From contig DJVU01000006.1 in assembly GCA_002441345.1 (NCBI GenBank), positions 257,020 through 321,019 of the forward strand: a stretch of DNA of 64,000 nucleotides, written 5' to 3'. Below, one piece after another: positions 33,224-41,470 of the stretch. A model generated the notes under the pieces. It did no database searches. It worked only from the letters and a program-made list of their open reading frames with translations, and had not been told where the DNA came from. This stretch comes from Bacteroidales bacterium UBA6248. GTDB taxonomy: Bacteria; Bacteroidota; Bacteroidia; Bacteroidales; Lentimicrobiaceae. The translations under genes were made by a program, and so were the position numbers. The number at the start of each line of letters is the position of its first letter. The stretch's first letter is position 1.

Positions 33224-33784
33224 ATGACTGACAGTGAATGCATTCAGGGTTTGATTGACGGTAATGAAGAGGCTGCCCGCTGGTTGGTTGATAACCATCA
33301 GTTGAGGGTATTTAATATATGCCTCGGATTTTTGCGCAACAAGCACGATGCAGAGGACATAGCCCAGGATGTATTTGTGGAGGTAATCCGGAATGCAGCA
33401 TCATTCCGGGGCGATGCGAAGGTAAGTACATGGTTGCACCGCATAGCCGTTAACCGTTCGCTGAATTATATCCGTAGCAGCAAACGCAGACGATTATGGC
33501 TTGAACTGAATCCCTTTTCCGGAAATTCTGCCGGTGATGCTGCCGGCATACCCGTGGCTGGAGGTAACGACCTGCTTGAGCAGGAAGATCTTAAACATGG
33601 CCTGGAATGTGCCATTGACTCCCTTCCCCAAAATCAGCGCATCGCGTTTACACTCAGCAAGCTTGAAGATCTTTCGTATCAGGAAATCGCAGGTGTTATG
33701 AATCTCTCCCTCCCTGCCGTGGAATCTCTGATACACAGGGCTAAAATGAATCTTCAGAAAAGGCTAAAAAAGTTTTTTGCGTAG
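33224..33784 (+). CDS. ECF-type RNA polymerase sigma factor
   Basis: 186 residues. Region 2 is clear (RVFNICLGFLRNKHDAEDIA, then DVFVEVIRNAASFRGDAKVS and STWLHRIAVNRSLNYIRSSK). Region 4 has an HTH (LPQNQRIAFTLSKLEDLSYQ, EIAGVMNLSLPAVESLIHRA). The start has an unusually good purine ribosome site for this phylum (AAGAGGAA). It directs RNA polymerase to stress promoters. It is the first gene of a four-gene operon with a zinc-type anti-sigma factor and two Spy-like periplasmic proteins. Confidence 0.93.
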   Translation: MTDSECIQGLIDGNEEAARWLVDNHQLRVFNICLGFLRNKHDAEDIAQDVFVEVIRNAASFRGDAKVSTWLHRIAVNRSLNYIRSSKRRRLWLELNPFSGNSAGDAAGIPVAGGNDLLEQEDLKHGLECAIDSLPQNQRIAFTLSKLEDLSYQEIAGVMNLSLPAVESLIHRAKMNLQKRLKKFFA

Positions 33785-33841
33785 GAATGCGCAAGTTATT
33801 TAAACGTTTAGTGTCAAATTGTTAAATTAAATTTTTATTCG

Positions 33842-34300
33842 ATGAATTGCCAAGATGCCTGGTTGCTAATTTTAGAACGCTCCGTTTCCGGAAAAACCGG
33901 TTCGGAAGGGTATGAGCTGGAGGAGCATCTTGAAACATGTTCCGCCTGCAGAAAGCTTGCCGGGGCTCATGGTGCGGTATTGTCGGATTATTCCGGACTC
34001 CGCCGCCTTGAAGCAGATCCTGTGTTTTACGAAAAAGTTCAACTGAAACTCAAAAGCACCAGACGGGTTCATTCCGGGCTTCTTTTGCCGTTGCGTGATT
34101 ACCGTAACATTGGCAGCACTCTTGCCGGATTGGCAGCTGCTGTTATTCTGGGAATCTGGATCGGCGGTCTTCTTACCGGAGGAAATGAGCTCCCGGGTAA
34201 TTTTACTGCGACTGCAGTTTCAGCAGATCAGGGAGGTGAAATTACAGATGATAACACACTTGCCCGGCTCGAAAATTATTTTTTTGATGAAAACCATTAA
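33842..34300 (+). CDS. Anti-sigma factor with ZAS-like motif
   Basis: 152 residues. The N-terminal cytoplasmic domain has the zinc-type His-x3-Cys-x2-Cys motif (EEHLETCSACRKL). A membrane helix follows near residues 85-110 (IGSTLAGLAAAVILGIWIGG) and then a short periplasmic tail. It would hold the upstream ECF sigma factor at the membrane until a signal arrives. It lies 57 bases downstream of the sigma gene and 5 bases before the next gene. Confidence 0.85.
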   Translation: MNCQDAWLLILERSVSGKTGSEGYELEEHLETCSACRKLAGAHGAVLSDYSGLRRLEADPVFYEKVQLKLKSTRRVHSGLLLPLRDYRNIGSTLAGLAAAVILGIWIGGLLTGGNELPGNFTATAVSADQGGEITDDNTLARLENYFFDENH

Positions 34301-34305
34301 AGAAC

Positions 34306-34854
34306 ATGGCGACAAAACAAAATAAGATTATCCTTCTGGTTGTGGTTTTGCTCACCATCGTTAACCTGGCCAGTCTGCTTACCATCATTGTAAAGGTGAA
34401 AAGTATCCACAATACAACAGGTTACAGAGCGGAACGCACGACCGAAGCAGATTCTGCAGTTGTGTGGCCCCGGCCGCGAAGTCTGATGGCTGACGCAGGC
34501 TTTGATGAACAACAAAAGCTCCTTCTGCGCGAATCCGTTAAGGTCCACCGTCAGCGTATAGCACCTCTTATGGATGAATTGCGTGAAGCAAACAACGCAC
34601 TGATCGAAGAGGTTACCAGCGTTACCCCCGACAGTACCCGTATGGATGCACTTTCCATGCACATAGGTGAACTGCATGGTCAGATAAAAGCTCAAACTGC
34701 CCGGCATATGCGGGATCTCTGGGAGATATCGAAGCCTGGACAGCAGGAGACGCTCATAAACTTTTACCACCGCCTGCTCAAAGGCGAACAACCCGGCCCG
34801 GGTCATCGCGAAGGATTCCGCCATCGCCGGGGAGGCGGGAACAGATACCACTGA
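34306..34854 (+). CDS. Membrane-anchored Spy/CpxP-like protein
   Basis: 182 residues with an N-terminal membrane anchor (IILLVVVLLTIVNLASLLTI) and a long helical periplasmic part (FDEQQKLLLRESVKVHRQRI, MDELREANNALIEEV, LHGQIKAQTARHMRDLWEIS). This helical pattern resembles Spy/CpxP and CnrX/ZraP-type sensors of misfolding or metals. The C-terminus is rich in His, Arg and Gly (GHREGFRHRRGGGNRYH). In the context of a sigma/anti-sigma pair it may be the periplasmic sensor. The start codon overlaps no neighbour. Confidence 0.8.
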   Translation: MATKQNKIILLVVVLLTIVNLASLLTIIVKVKSIHNTTGYRAERTTEADSAVVWPRPRSLMADAGFDEQQKLLLRESVKVHRQRIAPLMDELREANNALIEEVTSVTPDSTRMDALSMHIGELHGQIKAQTARHMRDLWEISKPGQQETLINFYHRLLKGEQPGPGHREGFRHRRGGGNRYH

Positions 34855-34888
34855 GAAAGCACGTATCATTAACAATAAACCTTTAATT

Positions 34889-35425
34889 ATGAAAACGAAA
34901 CGAATCAGAATGATTGTCCTTTTAACCGGAATAACGGCCTTTGGATTGATTGCCACCGATCTTAATGCACAGCGACCCGGAAAGGGATACGGAACAGAAA
35001 ATGGCCCCGGACGAGGCCCTGGCATGTCGGATGATTGTATAATTCCATCCCTGACGGAAGATCAGAAGACCGGGATTGCAGGCCTGAGAACGGCTCATTT
35101 CAAAAAAGCCGAACAGCTCAGAGCTGCAATTGGTGAAAAACAGGCCAGACTAAATACCCTCCGGGTAGCTGAAAACGAAGACCCCAAAGCCATCGATCAG
35201 GCAATTGATGATATTGCCAGACTGAAGGGCGACCTGATGAAAGAACGGGAAAACCATCGCCGCAGTGTGCGTGCACTCCTCAACGATGAGCAAAAAGCCT
35301 TCTATGACGCAAGACCTGGCAGAAGAGGCGGAGGTCAGCAATGGAAAGGCGATAACAACGGTCCGCGCGGACGCAGAAATCATGGAATGCCGGGCAGAGG
35401 TGTTTATTGCCCATACAACAGGTAA
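34889..35425 (+). CDS. Exported Spy/CpxP-like protein
   Basis: 178 residues with a signal peptide (IRMIVLLTGITAFGLIATDL, then NAQ). Two long helices follow (LTEDQKTGIAGLRTAHFKKA, then AEQLRAAIGEKQARLNTLRV and DDIARLKGDLMKERENHRRS), the pattern of Spy/CpxP chaperones. The C-terminal tail is rich in Arg, Gly and Asn (RRGGGQQWKGDNNGPRGRRN), and a Gly/Pro-rich stretch precedes the helices. It is the last gene of the stress operon, ended by the terminator at 35441-35475. Confidence 0.82.
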   Translation: MKTKRIRMIVLLTGITAFGLIATDLNAQRPGKGYGTENGPGRGPGMSDDCIIPSLTEDQKTGIAGLRTAHFKKAEQLRAAIGEKQARLNTLRVAENEDPKAIDQAIDDIARLKGDLMKERENHRRSVRALLNDEQKAFYDARPGRRGGGQQWKGDNNGPRGRRNHGMPGRGVYCPYNR

Positions 35426-35440
35426 GTTATCTGACAACAT

Positions 35441-35475
35441 AAACGGCAGCAGAGACACAGTCCTGCTGCCGTTTT
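35441..35475 (+). terminator. Intrinsic terminator of the ECF/Spy operon
   Basis: AAACGGCAGCAG (35441-35452) pairs with CTGCTGCCGTTT (35463-35474) over a 10-base loop, followed by a short T-run. Confidence 0.85.
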
Positions 35476-35613
35476 CATTTAATATCTGTTGGATCTTCCC
35501 CGGACGTTAACCAATGCAAATTACGGTGTGATATTCCCTGAAAAGGCGTTTTGTGCAATGTGTGAGTGCCCGGGCTGCTTTAAAGGTTTACGTTGGTAGT
35601 GCCCTTAGAACTC

Positions 35614-36429
35614 TTACTCCTGCCTTATGCTGAAAGCATCCCTGCCGTTAACGGCTCCGATATACATGGCATCCTGATTTTGCATAATGGCTCCGCCCCA
35701 TACATTAAAATCGAAATTCAGAGGGGTGTCGAACCAGCTTTGGATATGCATGCTTACGATCAGAGAAACATTGCCCTCTGAAGGTACTGTAAAGGATGAG
35801 CCGGAAGGTGTGACATCGAAATGGTTGTGAATGAAGCCGGTAATATCGGCAACCTGTCCTGAGTTGTTTTCATAGATCTGCCCGATGCCGAGATGGAAAT
35901 TATAGGGTTTGCGGATTCCGACAGTATCCCTCCACCATCCGTTGAGCATGAGGTAATGGTATCCACCCCCCAGTACTTCCGGCCAGGCCATATTTACTTC
36001 CGGGGGGTTGACAAACGCGTACGAAGTATTGATTTCTTCGGAAAGGCCGAACGTAAAGGTAAGGCTGTCGTATCTGCCGTAAGGCAATCCGGATCCGGCA
36101 CTGAAAGTTAAGGTTGATGGAATATTGCTGTCGATGTAATGGATATTCTCCCAGTCCGAGACGCGAATAATCCTGCCATCGCTGTGATAAAGCCGGATGT
36201 CGGAAATAAAGTACATAACCTCCGTTACCTCATAGGGATTTCCCGAAACGTTGGTATATGCCATTGTATTAAAACGAAGAGGCAGACTGTCGGCAAGGTG
36301 CTCAAACGTGAGAGTCAGCACGCCGGATGGTTTTTCGGGGCCGGGTTCAGGTTTGCAGGCCGTTGCAAAAGCAAGCAGCAGCAGGCATGCAGCAGTTGTT
36401 ATACGCCTGGTGAAGTGGTATCTTTTCAT
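35614..36429 (-). CDS. MbnP-like lipoprotein, probable copper binder
   Basis: 271 residues with a lipoprotein signal (LLAFATAC). The mature sequence has FNTMAYTNVSGNPYEVTEVM, YFISDIRLYHSDG and IHNHFDV, a pattern I associate with the MbnP family, whose members are copper-binding partners in methanobactin and CorA/MopE-type systems. His- and Trp-rich segments (GGGYHYLMLNGWW, NFHLGIGQIYENN) may supply ligands. It starts 14 bases after the stop of the TonB-dependent receptor gene and is cotranscribed with it. Function is inferred from family and neighbour. Confidence 0.75.
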   Translation of the reverse strand: MKRYHFTRRITTAACLLLLAFATACKPEPGPEKPSGVLTLTFEHLADSLPLRFNTMAYTNVSGNPYEVTEVMYFISDIRLYHSDGRIIRVSDWENIHYIDSNIPSTLTFSAGSGLPYGRYDSLTFTFGLSEEINTSYAFVNPPEVNMAWPEVLGGGYHYLMLNGWWRDTVGIRKPYNFHLGIGQIYENNSGQVADITGFIHNHFDVTPSGSSFTVPSEGNVSLIVSMHIQSWFDTPLNFDFNVWGGAIMQNQDAMYIGAVNGRDAFSIRQE

Positions 36430-36443
36430 TCAGAATATTGTTT

Positions 36444-38588
36444 TCAGAAAGAGAGTTTCAGGTTTGCAAAGAATGTACGCCCCGGTTCGTAAAGGCGATC
36501 AGTGCTGCCGAGTATTTTACGGTTAAGGTGATCGTAATATGCTTTGTTAAGCAGGTTATTGATTCCGGCTGATATGGTTAAGAACTTCACCGGTGACCAG
36601 GAAGCGGAAATATCGGCCAGAATGTAACCTGGCGTTTCCTCTTCATCGAATGCAAGTGAAACGTGCGATTGTGCTGCGACTGCCCGGATGCTGGCTTTGG
36701 GCCGTAATTTTATTTTAGGAATCAAATATCCGATCTCTAGTTCCGATTCCAGAGCAGGGATTTCTGCAATAGCGTCGTTTTTGATGATAAGTGTACCGGT
36801 TGCCAGGCCGTTGTCCTGTATCGTTTTTTCCGTTTCCGGGAAATATCCGTAAGTGTAGCCGATGCCGAATGTGATTCTGCCATTGTCAGCAAATCTGGCA
36901 GAAATCCCTGTTTCAAAGCCTGCCAGAACTGCCCGTTCGATGTTGTTGAATTGTTTAACACCGGGAGCTCCCATACTCAGGGGGCGGGCAACCGAAGGAG
37001 GAACAAGCGTTCCTGAAATGAAATTGCGTATCGTGGAAGCGAACAGATTTATATCAATCCTCAGGCGTTTGCCGGTGCGGTTGAATGTAAGATCAAGCTG
37101 ATGGCTTGTTTCTGGTTTAAGATCCGGATTGCCTAAATAATCGTACCGGTCGAACCCTGTGGCCAGGAATTTTATATACTGTTCCTGCATGTCGGGAGCA
37201 CGGCTGCTGCGGGCAAGTCCGATCCCGAACGACATGCCTGGCTCCGGACTGTAAGCTGCTGTTATTGCTGCGCTGATCAACAGGCGCAGCCGGGATTCCG
37301 GATCAAACCAGACGACGCCATCTTTTTGCACAACCAGCGTGTCCTCTGAGGAAGAGTGGTTAAGATCGGCACGCAGGACGCCTGTAAATTCGAATGGACC
37401 TGATTTTACTGTTGCCCCTGAATAAAGACCTGCATTGAGGATTGTGGCATCTTGCCATAAATTAATATCCTTTTCCGAAATGAATTCCTGCCCGTCCATG
37501 GTCATTATCATCCTGACATGGCGGTTGCCATCCTTATGGACAGATCGCATATCGAGACCCAGGAACCGGCTCACGTCACCGGTGCTTTGGCTCAGTTCGG
37601 CCCGGCCTCCGGTGGCAGATGTGTTTACTTCCGCAACAGCCTGCATAAGCCCGGTATACGGAGGTGTGATGGTAGAATACTGTGGCCTGAAGCTGTTGTC
37701 CATCATGTGATAAACACGGGTGTGAAACAGGCTGGCTGATAATTTTGTGATGGGACTGTTCCGAAATGGCGTCTCCAGCCCGGCTGAAAAGATGTGTGTG
37801 TTGTCCGTAATTTCATCCATCGGCAGGGCAGGGAACATAACATCCCGCCCGAATGAGCCCTTATATGAAAACAGCAGTGTTCCGGATTTTCCGGTTTTAA
37901 ATCCCGCATCAGCTGCAATATCCCTCTTATGAAATGCAGAATTCCATTCTTTCCCGTTTCCGTCGCGGTAATTACCGTAATTTTTAATGCCACCTGATAA
38001 ACGATAAAAAGATTTTTCTCCGGAATGCTGCAGACCGATGTGCTGCATGAATCCATTCCGGTTGGCATCGTAGCCTGTTACAGTTGTCAGGTTAAATCCC
38101 TTTTTCAGGATTGACGGCTTCGGAGAAGTAATGAGCCGGATACTGGCTGCTGCAGACGGCCCGTATCTTAGCATGTAAGGACCTTTTGTGATCTCTGTCC
38201 GCCGGATAAGCTCCGGTTCAATGTGCGCCATCACCGGATCCATGCGGTTTGGACAACCCGGTTCGATAAAAATTCCGTCATCCAGCAGAATGCTGATCTG
38301 CGAATACCTGTATCCCCTTATTACCGGGTCGATAGCGTATCCTCCCCTGCGGATTCCACTGATGTTCATCTCCCGTCGAAGGATTTCACCCAGATCACGG
38401 GAAGGCTCAAGATTAAACGATTGTCCGTCAATAGTAAAGCCGGGTATGCCAGCGGGAATCCTGCTTTCCGAAATTTCAAATACCGGTAATTGTACTATAC
38501 TATCGCTCACCTGACAGTTTGCATCCGGTGAAATCAGCATCCGGATTCCGGTGAACAGAATTAAGCAGGTGAGATTTTTAATGCTCAT
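36444..38588 (-). CDS. TonB-dependent outer-membrane receptor, copper type
   Basis: 714 residues from the ATG at 38588 (MSIKNLTCLILFTG, signal peptide). A plug domain is followed by a beta-barrel and a C-terminal aromatic strand (TFFANLKLSF). The plug has EITKGPYMLRYGPSAA. Notable is GCPNRMDP in the early plug: a Cys-x3-Met arrangement like that of OprC/NosA-type copper receptors. Energy would come from a TonB-ExbB-ExbD motor such as the one encoded at 30-32 kb. The in-frame start at 38630 falls upstream of the promoter start site, so 38588 is chosen. The MbnP-like gene follows. Confidence 0.88.
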   Translation of the reverse strand: MSIKNLTCLILFTGIRMLISPDANCQVSDSIVQLPVFEISESRIPAGIPGFTIDGQSFNLEPSRDLGEILRREMNISGIRRGGYAIDPVIRGYRYSQISILLDDGIFIEPGCPNRMDPVMAHIEPELIRRTEITKGPYMLRYGPSAAASIRLITSPKPSILKKGFNLTTVTGYDANRNGFMQHIGLQHSGEKSFYRLSGGIKNYGNYRDGNGKEWNSAFHKRDIAADAGFKTGKSGTLLFSYKGSFGRDVMFPALPMDEITDNTHIFSAGLETPFRNSPITKLSASLFHTRVYHMMDNSFRPQYSTITPPYTGLMQAVAEVNTSATGGRAELSQSTGDVSRFLGLDMRSVHKDGNRHVRMIMTMDGQEFISEKDINLWQDATILNAGLYSGATVKSGPFEFTGVLRADLNHSSSEDTLVVQKDGVVWFDPESRLRLLISAAITAAYSPEPGMSFGIGLARSSRAPDMQEQYIKFLATGFDRYDYLGNPDLKPETSHQLDLTFNRTGKRLRIDINLFASTIRNFISGTLVPPSVARPLSMGAPGVKQFNNIERAVLAGFETGISARFADNGRITFGIGYTYGYFPETEKTIQDNGLATGTLIIKNDAIAEIPALESELEIGYLIPKIKLRPKASIRAVAAQSHVSLAFDEEETPGYILADISASWSPVKFLTISAGINNLLNKAYYDHLNRKILGSTDRLYEPGRTFFANLKLSF

Positions 38589-38634
38589 TGCAAATATTTT
38601 TGAGATATACCAGTGCACTGGCGTCCCCATCTTT

Positions 38635-38642
38635 CAAAGATA
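38635..38642 (-). promoter_or_regulatory. -7 promoter element of the receptor operon
   Basis: TATCTTTG on the minus strand matches TAnnTTTG. The transcript would begin near 38628, about 40 bases before the start codon. Confidence 0.5.
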
Positions 38643-38964
38643 CACAAATTATACGGAGAGGATGCGAGGTGTCAATGGATGCAGCAGATGCCCGGATCCG
38701 AATCCGGCTCTATGCAGATAGTTTGTTCCACCGTTCTGTGGCATACCGTTTCACGGATTATGTAATCCTGCTTTCCCTGCCCGGAAGTGCAGCTGTTATA
38801 TGCTGGTTTTTCGGGTAAAATTACTAATTATGAACAATTGTTCAAAATAATAAGTGTCTTTTTATCGGCAAGGCACCATAAGCAGATTTGTACCTTTGAA
38901 TTACTGCCATACCTGTAAAATCGCCGGTAAGTCGGGTAATTGAATGAAGGTGCAGACAATAAGA
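38643..38964. other. Intergenic stretch upstream of the receptor gene
   Basis: About 320 bases between the end of anmK and the receptor promoter, both on the minus strand. I see no gene, RNA or clear terminator here. Confidence 0.5.
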
Positions 38965-40044
38965 TTATTTCCTGAAATAAACAGCCCCTGACACAGAATC
39001 TGACCAGGCTCCCGTGACATCTGAGAGGCAGTTGGTATGCTCCAGAATTCTCAGGCTCCCCAGCAGGGCAAAAATGAGAGCTTCTTTGTAGTTAATCAGC
39101 AGTGGGTCCGGTATTATCAGCCGGCACTGACTCCGCTTTGTAATCAATTCCATTAGAAATGTATTCATTGCTCCGCCTCCTGTAAAAAGTACGTTCTGAT
39201 CGCTTCGTGCAGGAAGAACTGCTGCAATTTGTGAGGCAATATGAACGGTAAGTGTGTGCAGAAGATCGGGGATTGAATGATTCTCCCGGTCAATGATCGG
39301 TAAGAATACCGATTCCACCCATTCTCTTCCGAGCGATTTGGGCGGGGTTATTTTATACCATTCAATTTGTTGAAGGCGCTCAAAAAGTCCGGGCAGTAAT
39401 TTTCCGGTTCGGGCCGTTTCGCCGTCTTTGTCGAAAGCCATGCCTGCTTTTGATGCATAATGGTTCAGCACGTAATTGGCCGGACAGATGTCCCAGGCAA
39501 TCCGGCGATTGTTGCTTGTCATTGAAAGGTTTGAAAAACCACCAATGTTGACGCAGGCAGCATAATCGCTGAAAAGCATCTGATCGCCTGCAGGCACCAG
39601 CGGAGCTCCCTGGCCGCCCAGGGCTACGTCGAGGGACCGGAAGTCGCAAACAGTTGTAATGCCCGTAACTGCGGCTATATCTGCTCCGTTTCCGATTTGG
39701 GTGGTAAATCCCTCTGCAGGGTTGTGAAAGATTGTATGACCATGACTTGCAATCAGGTCGGGATTCAGCCTGTGTTTAGTGATAAAATCCCTGCATTGTA
39801 ATCCTGTCCATTTTCCGTATTCCGAATGGATGCGGCAAAACTCCTCTGCTCCGGAAGCAATCGCATTCAGGAGCAACTCCCGGATTCGGGCCGGGTATTC
39901 AATTGTTTCCGCACAATTTATTGTATAACGAACCGCCTGTTCTTTAAATGTGAACGTGCAGTGTGCGATATCCAGTCCGTCGAGGGATGTGCCAGACATA
40001 AGCCCGATAGCGCGGATACTGGTTCCGGTGGTTTCAGAGGGCAT
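38965..40044 (-). CDS. anmK: Anhydro-N-acetylmuramic acid kinase
   Basis: 359 residues, normal length. The N-terminal ATPase motif is GLMSGTSLDGLDIAHC, followed by IASHGHTIFHNP, GNGADIAAVTGI, CVNIGGFSNLSM and FTGGGAMNTFL. The enzyme phosphorylates and opens anhydro-MurNAc during peptidoglycan recycling. Its start overlaps the end of murF by 11 bases, coupling wall synthesis with recycling. Confidence 0.95.
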   Translation of the reverse strand: MPSETTGTSIRAIGLMSGTSLDGLDIAHCTFTFKEQAVRYTINCAETIEYPARIRELLLNAIASGAEEFCRIHSEYGKWTGLQCRDFITKHRLNPDLIASHGHTIFHNPAEGFTTQIGNGADIAAVTGITTVCDFRSLDVALGGQGAPLVPAGDQMLFSDYAACVNIGGFSNLSMTSNNRRIAWDICPANYVLNHYASKAGMAFDKDGETARTGKLLPGLFERLQQIEWYKITPPKSLGREWVESVFLPIIDRENHSIPDLLHTLTVHIASQIAAVLPARSDQNVLFTGGGAMNTFLMELITKRSQCRLIIPDPLLINYKEALIFALLGSLRILEHTNCLSDVTGAWSDSVSGAVYFRK

Positions 40045-41332
40045 CGGTAATGGTTTCGAGTTTCATTCCGCGGGAGCCTTTTATAAGTATGACTTCTCCT
40101 TTCATAGGACGGGTTTTCAGATAGTTGTGAAGTTCTTCGGTAGTGTCGAAACCCACAACGGAGTTGAATCCGGAGGAGGCCTGCCGGAAGTTTGGCCCGG
40201 CCGTGAGAATATTCCTGAAGCCGGACTCCACAGCAAGTTTGAGAATGTTCAGATGTTCTTCGGCTGCCATGGTTCCCAGTTCAAACATATCACCCAGGAT
40301 TACGCTTTTGCTTCCGGCATCGCTATCTGCAAAATTGGCGAGGGCGGCCTGCATACTCGAGGGGTTGGCATTGTAAGCATCCAGCACGAGGCTGTTATTA
40401 CCGGTTTCTATCACCTGCGATCTGTTCATCCGGGGAATATACTTTTCGATGCTTTCAGCTGCACTTTTGAGATTTGCCCTGAAATGACCGGCTACAGCCA
40501 TTGCAGCCATTATGTTTTCAAAATTGTACATTCCGGTAAGCTGGCTGCTGATTTCAACTTGTGCAGGAGAGTGCAGGGTAACCGACAGCAAAGGCAGGGT
40601 ACCGGAAACCGAGCCCCGGTAAGTTGCTGTTTTGGAAGATCCGTACGTAATGCGCTGAAGATCTTGCGAAAGACTGTTAAGCAGTTCATTGTCGAGATTT
40701 ACGAAAGCTGTTCCTCCGTGAGCTCTCAGGTGCTCATACAGTTCATTTTTTGCTGTAACTACGCCTTCCGGACTTCCGAAGCCCTCGAGGTGTGCTTTGC
40801 CGATGTTTGTAATTATTCCATGTGTTGGTCTGGCAATAGCGCAGAGTGCAGCGATTTCACCTATGTGGTTGGCTCCCATTTCAACAACGGCTATTTCGGT
40901 CTCCGGAGTAATGGTCAGTAGTGTAAGGGGAACGCCAATATGGTTGTTTAAGTTTCCGCTGGTGGCATGTGTTGTAAAGCGGCTGGAGAGTGCTGCATAA
41001 ATCAGTTCCTTGGATGTGGTTTTTCCATTTGTTCCGGTGATGCCCAGAATGGGGATATTCAAACTTTTACGATAGTCGGAAGCAAGGGTTTGCAGTGCGC
41101 TCAGCACATCTGTGGTAAGCAGCGTTTTTTCTCCTGCATAAAACGCCGGATCATCGATAACGGCATATGCTGCGCCCTGTTCAAGAGCTTTTCCGGCAAA
41201 GCGGTTTCCATTGAAGTTATCGCCTTTTAGTGCGAAGAAAATGCTGCCTGCCTGTGTTTTGCGGGAGTCGATGCTGATGTATGGGTGTTGCCTGAAGAGA
41301 TTGTACAATTTCTCTGAACCGGTAAGTTCCAT
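40034..41332 (-). CDS. murF: UDP-MurNAc-tripeptide--D-Ala-D-Ala ligase MurF
   Basis: 432 residues from ATG 41332 (MELTGSEKLYN). It is a Mur ligase: substrate domain SIDSRKTQAGSIFFALKG, ATP loop ILGITGTNGKTTSKELIYAA, central NHIGVPLTLL and VEMGANHIGEIAALC, C-terminal VLDAYNANPSSMQAALA. It adds D-Ala-D-Ala to the cell-wall precursor in the cytoplasm. The longer frame back to 41440 would cross the gldJ terminator and lacks conserved residues. It is translated into anmK with an 11-base overlap. Confidence 0.95.
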   Translation of the reverse strand: MELTGSEKLYNLFRQHPYISIDSRKTQAGSIFFALKGDNFNGNRFAGKALEQGAAYAVIDDPAFYAGEKTLLTTDVLSALQTLASDYRKSLNIPILGITGTNGKTTSKELIYAALSSRFTTHATSGNLNNHIGVPLTLLTITPETEIAVVEMGANHIGEIAALCAIARPTHGIITNIGKAHLEGFGSPEGVVTAKNELYEHLRAHGGTAFVNLDNELLNSLSQDLQRITYGSSKTATYRGSVSGTLPLLSVTLHSPAQVEISSQLTGMYNFENIMAAMAVAGHFRANLKSAAESIEKYIPRMNRSQVIETGNNSLVLDAYNANPSSMQAALANFADSDAGSKSVILGDMFELGTMAAEEHLNILKLAVESGFRNILTAGPNFRQASSGFNSVVGFDTTEELHNYLKTRPMKGEVILIKGSRGMKLETITDAL

Positions 41333-41416
41333 AGAATTGATTTTCAGTTTAGATTTTGGTGGTATAACCGGAATCGAAATTACTAAAATTACGCGGTCGG
41401 GTAATCGGAATAAAGC

Positions 41417-41452
41417 AAAAAAGTCCGTTTGCAGAGGCAAACAGACTTTTTG
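41417..41452 (-). terminator. Intrinsic terminator after gldJ
   Basis: AAAAAGTCCGTTTGC (41418-41432) pairs with GCAAACAGACTTTTT (41437-41451) with one mismatch over an AGAG loop, and A residues follow on the plus strand (U on the minus strand). It lies about 20 bases after the gldJ stop. Confidence 0.8.
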
Positions 41453-41470
41453 ATTTAGGTTTACGGGTTA

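Noticed and set aside
39950..40921. A 323-codon open frame on the plus strand
   Set aside because: It is antisense to anmK and murF, which are certain by motif; its composition (Cys, His, Ser rich) is that of a shadow frame.
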